From Cytophagaceae bacterium (lineage in GTDB: Bacteria; Bacteroidota; Bacteroidia; Cytophagales; Spirosomataceae), in assembly GCA_016722655.1 (NCBI GenBank), contig JADKIR010000004.1, forward strand, positions 496,001-560,000: a DNA stretch of 64,000 bases. The letters are read 5' to 3'. The translations under genes were made by a program, and so were the position numbers. Within the stretch, counting starts at the first letter, position 1; every line of letters starts with the position of its first letter. Positions 62,165-64,000 of this stretch are shown here, piece after piece. The notes beneath the pieces were generated by a model. The model saw only the letters and a program-made list of their open reading frames with translations. It was not told the origin of the DNA and made no database searches.

Positions 62165-64000
62165 ATGCAGTTTTTGTTTCCCGGAGTATTGTGGGCATTG
62201 GCAGCATTGGCGATTCCGCTGGTGGTGCATTTGTTTAATTTTCGAAGAACAAAAAAAGTATATTTTTCTAACGTCGCTCTCCTAAAGGCCGTTGAGACCA
62301 AATCGGCCTCATTTAGAAAACTCAAAAGATGGCTCATTATGGCGGCCAGGATGCTATTTTTGGCTTGTCTGGTTTTAGCTTTTGCCCAACCTATTTATTA
62401 CAAAAACAAAATCACTCCATCGACCAAACCCGTTGGAATAAACGGCATTTATCTCGACAACTCGCTCAGTATGCAAAATACAACTGACAACAAGCGTTTT
62501 CTGGATCATGCCATTATCAAAATCGATGAATTGTTGTCGATATTTAACAGATCATCAAATTTACAGCTCACCACCAATGACTTTGATAGTCAGGATCAGT
62601 TTATTACAAATTCCTCTAAAATCAAAGACAGACTTACTACTCTGGATTTTTCGGAAAGTCCAAGAACCCTGGAACAGGTATATAAAAGACAACATGGAAT
62701 TGCAGCCAAAAACAACCCATCGGCGTCAAATGATTTTTTCTGGTTTTCTGATTTTCAAAAAAGTACCATTGGTTCATTGCAAAGTCTGAAAATTGACTCA
62801 AATGACAAGGTTCACCTGATTCCGGTGAATGCGGCGGCTTACCAAAACGTATTTGTTGATTCTGTTTGGCTTTCAATGCCACTGATTCGTGAAATGCAGA
62901 ATAATACGCTATATGTTAAGGTATTTAATTCGGGAAATAAAAAAGTGGATAAACTACCGCTTAAGCTTTATATAGACGACATTCAATCTTCCACCTCATC
63001 GGTTACCATTGAGCCCAATGGCTATCAGATTGCTTCTTTTACATTCACTGTGAAAGACAGGGGTATCCATAAAGCAAAAGTGAGTTTTGATGACCAGCCG
63101 ATTATATTTGACAATGAGTACTATTTTGTTCTCAATGCTTCTCCGACCATCCGAATTCTGCATCTATACGGCCAACGTAGTCCACAAAATTATATCGGAA
63201 AAATGTACGCCAACGACAGTTTGTTTAATTACAACAGTTTTTCAGTGCAAAATTTTGATCCGGGTCAGGTGCAAAATGCTGATTTAGTACTTCTTGATGG
63301 GGTTTCAGCTATTGAAGGCGAACTGAAAAGTACTTTGCAAACGTTCCTGCTTGCCGGGGGAAATGTTTTTATTAGTCCTTCAGAAAATCCTTCGGTTGGC
63401 AGTTTTCAGAGTTTTCTAAATCTCTATGGTATTACAGGTATTCAGAATGTTTATGAAAATATAAATCCCGAAAACTTCATGGATATTACTGAACCCGAAA
63501 AAAGTTCGCCTTTCTTTGAGGGAGTTTTTGAATCCGGCACATTCAATGGAATGGTTAGTTTACCCCGAAGCAATAACGTGTTAAGTTGGGGCGGGTCAGC
63601 AGAAAAACTACTTTCTTTCAGAAATGGACAGGTATTTATGTCAAAAACCAAAGTGGGTGACGGCAACATTTATATGATGTCGGCTCCTTTGATTTCCAAA
63701 TTTGGCAATTTTGCCGAGCATGCCTTTTTTGTACCTACATTTTATCGTATGGCCTCACTGAGTAGTAAATCTGAAAAAGTGGCCTACAGTTTTGAGAATT
63801 CTGACATACAATTTTACTTGCCAAATGCACCCAAAAACGCCACATATATTCTTAAAAACCAGAAAATGGAGATTATCCCCACCCAAAGGCTAATCGGAAA
63901 AACGCTGCATCTTACCTTGCCGAAGTCATCGGAACTGGGCAACAAGAATCAATTTAAAGCCGGGTTTTATGATTTGGTAATAAATGGAAAAGTGGAAAAA
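62165..64000 (+). CDS. BatA-domain membrane protein (partial, runs off the right end)
   Basis: The frame is open from the ATG at 62165 to the last base, at least 612 residues. N-terminal BatA/aerotolerance-type domain with two membrane helices: MQFLFPGVLWALAALAIPLV with VHLFNFRRTKKVYFSN, then FRKLKRWLIMAARMLFLACLVL. A periplasmic region follows with a VGINGIYLDNSLSMQNT segment (an atypical MIDAS-like DNSLSMQ), repeated beta domains (VKVFNSGNKKVDKLPLKLYI) and a GATase-like stretch (LVLLDGVSAIEGELKSTLQ). Bacteroidota chromosomes often encode such proteins near dihydroorotase. The C-terminus is missing. Confidence 0.8.
   Translation, partial: MQFLFPGVLWALAALAIPLVVHLFNFRRTKKVYFSNVALLKAVETKSASFRKLKRWLIMAARMLFLACLVLAFAQPIYYKNKITPSTKPVGINGIYLDNSLSMQNTTDNKRFLDHAIIKIDELLSIFNRSSNLQLTTNDFDSQDQFITNSSKIKDRLTTLDFSESPRTLEQVYKRQHGIAAKNNPSASNDFFWFSDFQKSTIGSLQSLKIDSNDKVHLIPVNAAAYQNVFVDSVWLSMPLIREMQNNTLYVKVFNSGNKKVDKLPLKLYIDDIQSSTSSVTIEPNGYQIASFTFTVKDRGIHKAKVSFDDQPIIFDNEYYFVLNASPTIRILHLYGQRSPQNYIGKMYANDSLFNYNSFSVQNFDPGQVQNADLVLLDGVSAIEGELKSTLQTFLLAGGNVFISPSENPSVGSFQSFLNLYGITGIQNVYENINPENFMDITEPEKSSPFFEGVFESGTFNGMVSLPRSNNVLSWGGSAEKLLSFRNGQVFMSKTKVGDGNIYMMSAPLISKFGNFAEHAFFVPTFYRMASLSSKSEKVAYSFENSDIQFYLPNAPKNATYILKNQKMEIIPTQRLIGKTLHLTLPKSSELGNKNQFKAGFYDLVINGKVEK

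Overview
The window looks like chromosomal DNA of a low-GC, Gram-negative Bacteroidota, most likely a Cytophagales-type bacterium. The support is a SusC/SusD pair, several outer-membrane receptors with an N-terminal carboxypeptidase-regulatory-like domain, a type IX secretion (T9SS) C-terminal sorting domain, signal peptides whose mature protein starts with Gln (…AQ), promoters of the Bacteroidota type (TTTG, about 20 bases, TAnnTTTG) and stand-alone LytTR regulators. I see no rRNA, tRNA, CRISPR array, insertion sequence or prophage.

Layout. 1-12.4 kb: mostly minus-strand cell-surface and secreted proteins (LytTR operon, M43-type T9SS metalloprotease with a small lipoprotein, PKD lipoprotein, unknown and membrane proteins, a secreted papain-like cysteine protease) ending at a NarL-type response regulator and its kinase. 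Four intergenic copies of a 16-bp palindrome (CCACCAATNNTGGTGG), each followed at a nearly fixed distance by a second box, lie in front of four minus-strand genes here and suggest one local regulon. 13.4-21.9 kb: amidase, glutaminyl cyclase, trpA, a TonB-dependent receptor with an odd Ala-rich insertion, a DUF3089 hydrolase, and mannose-1-phosphate guanylyltransferase. 22-27 kb: SusD/SusC pair. 27.6-34.9 kb: coiled-coil membrane protein, orphan kinase, thioredoxin-fold lipoprotein, ArsC-family protein, GMC oxidoreductase, XRE/S24 regulator. 35-40 kb: polysaccharide genes (two sugar-nucleotide epimerases, GT2, a multi-pass GT-C-like protein). 40.2-46.4 kb: hexuronate operon uxaA-uxaC-kdgK-eda-exuT. 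46.6-55.2 kb: NTF2-like protein, PspC/GIN protein with its PadR regulator, an outer-membrane beta-barrel receptor, and a LytS/LytTR two-component pair. 55.2-60.3 kb: nuoL-nuoM-nuoN of respiratory complex I, separated from the rest of nuo, with nuoN broken by a one-base deletion. 60.4-64 kb: lhgO, a small lipoprotein and a BatA-type membrane protein cut by the window end.

How it fits together. The hexuronate operon takes uronates through altronate and 2-keto-3-deoxygluconate to pyruvate and glyceraldehyde-3-phosphate, but lacks the tagaturonate reductase step locally. Glutaminyl cyclase is expected to cap the N-terminal Gln of the many exported proteins. The strongest candidate for something undescribed is the palindrome-plus-box promoter family at 2717-12386. 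Next come the divergent cysteine-protease cluster at 8.7-11.6 kb and the paired dyads over the padR promoter.
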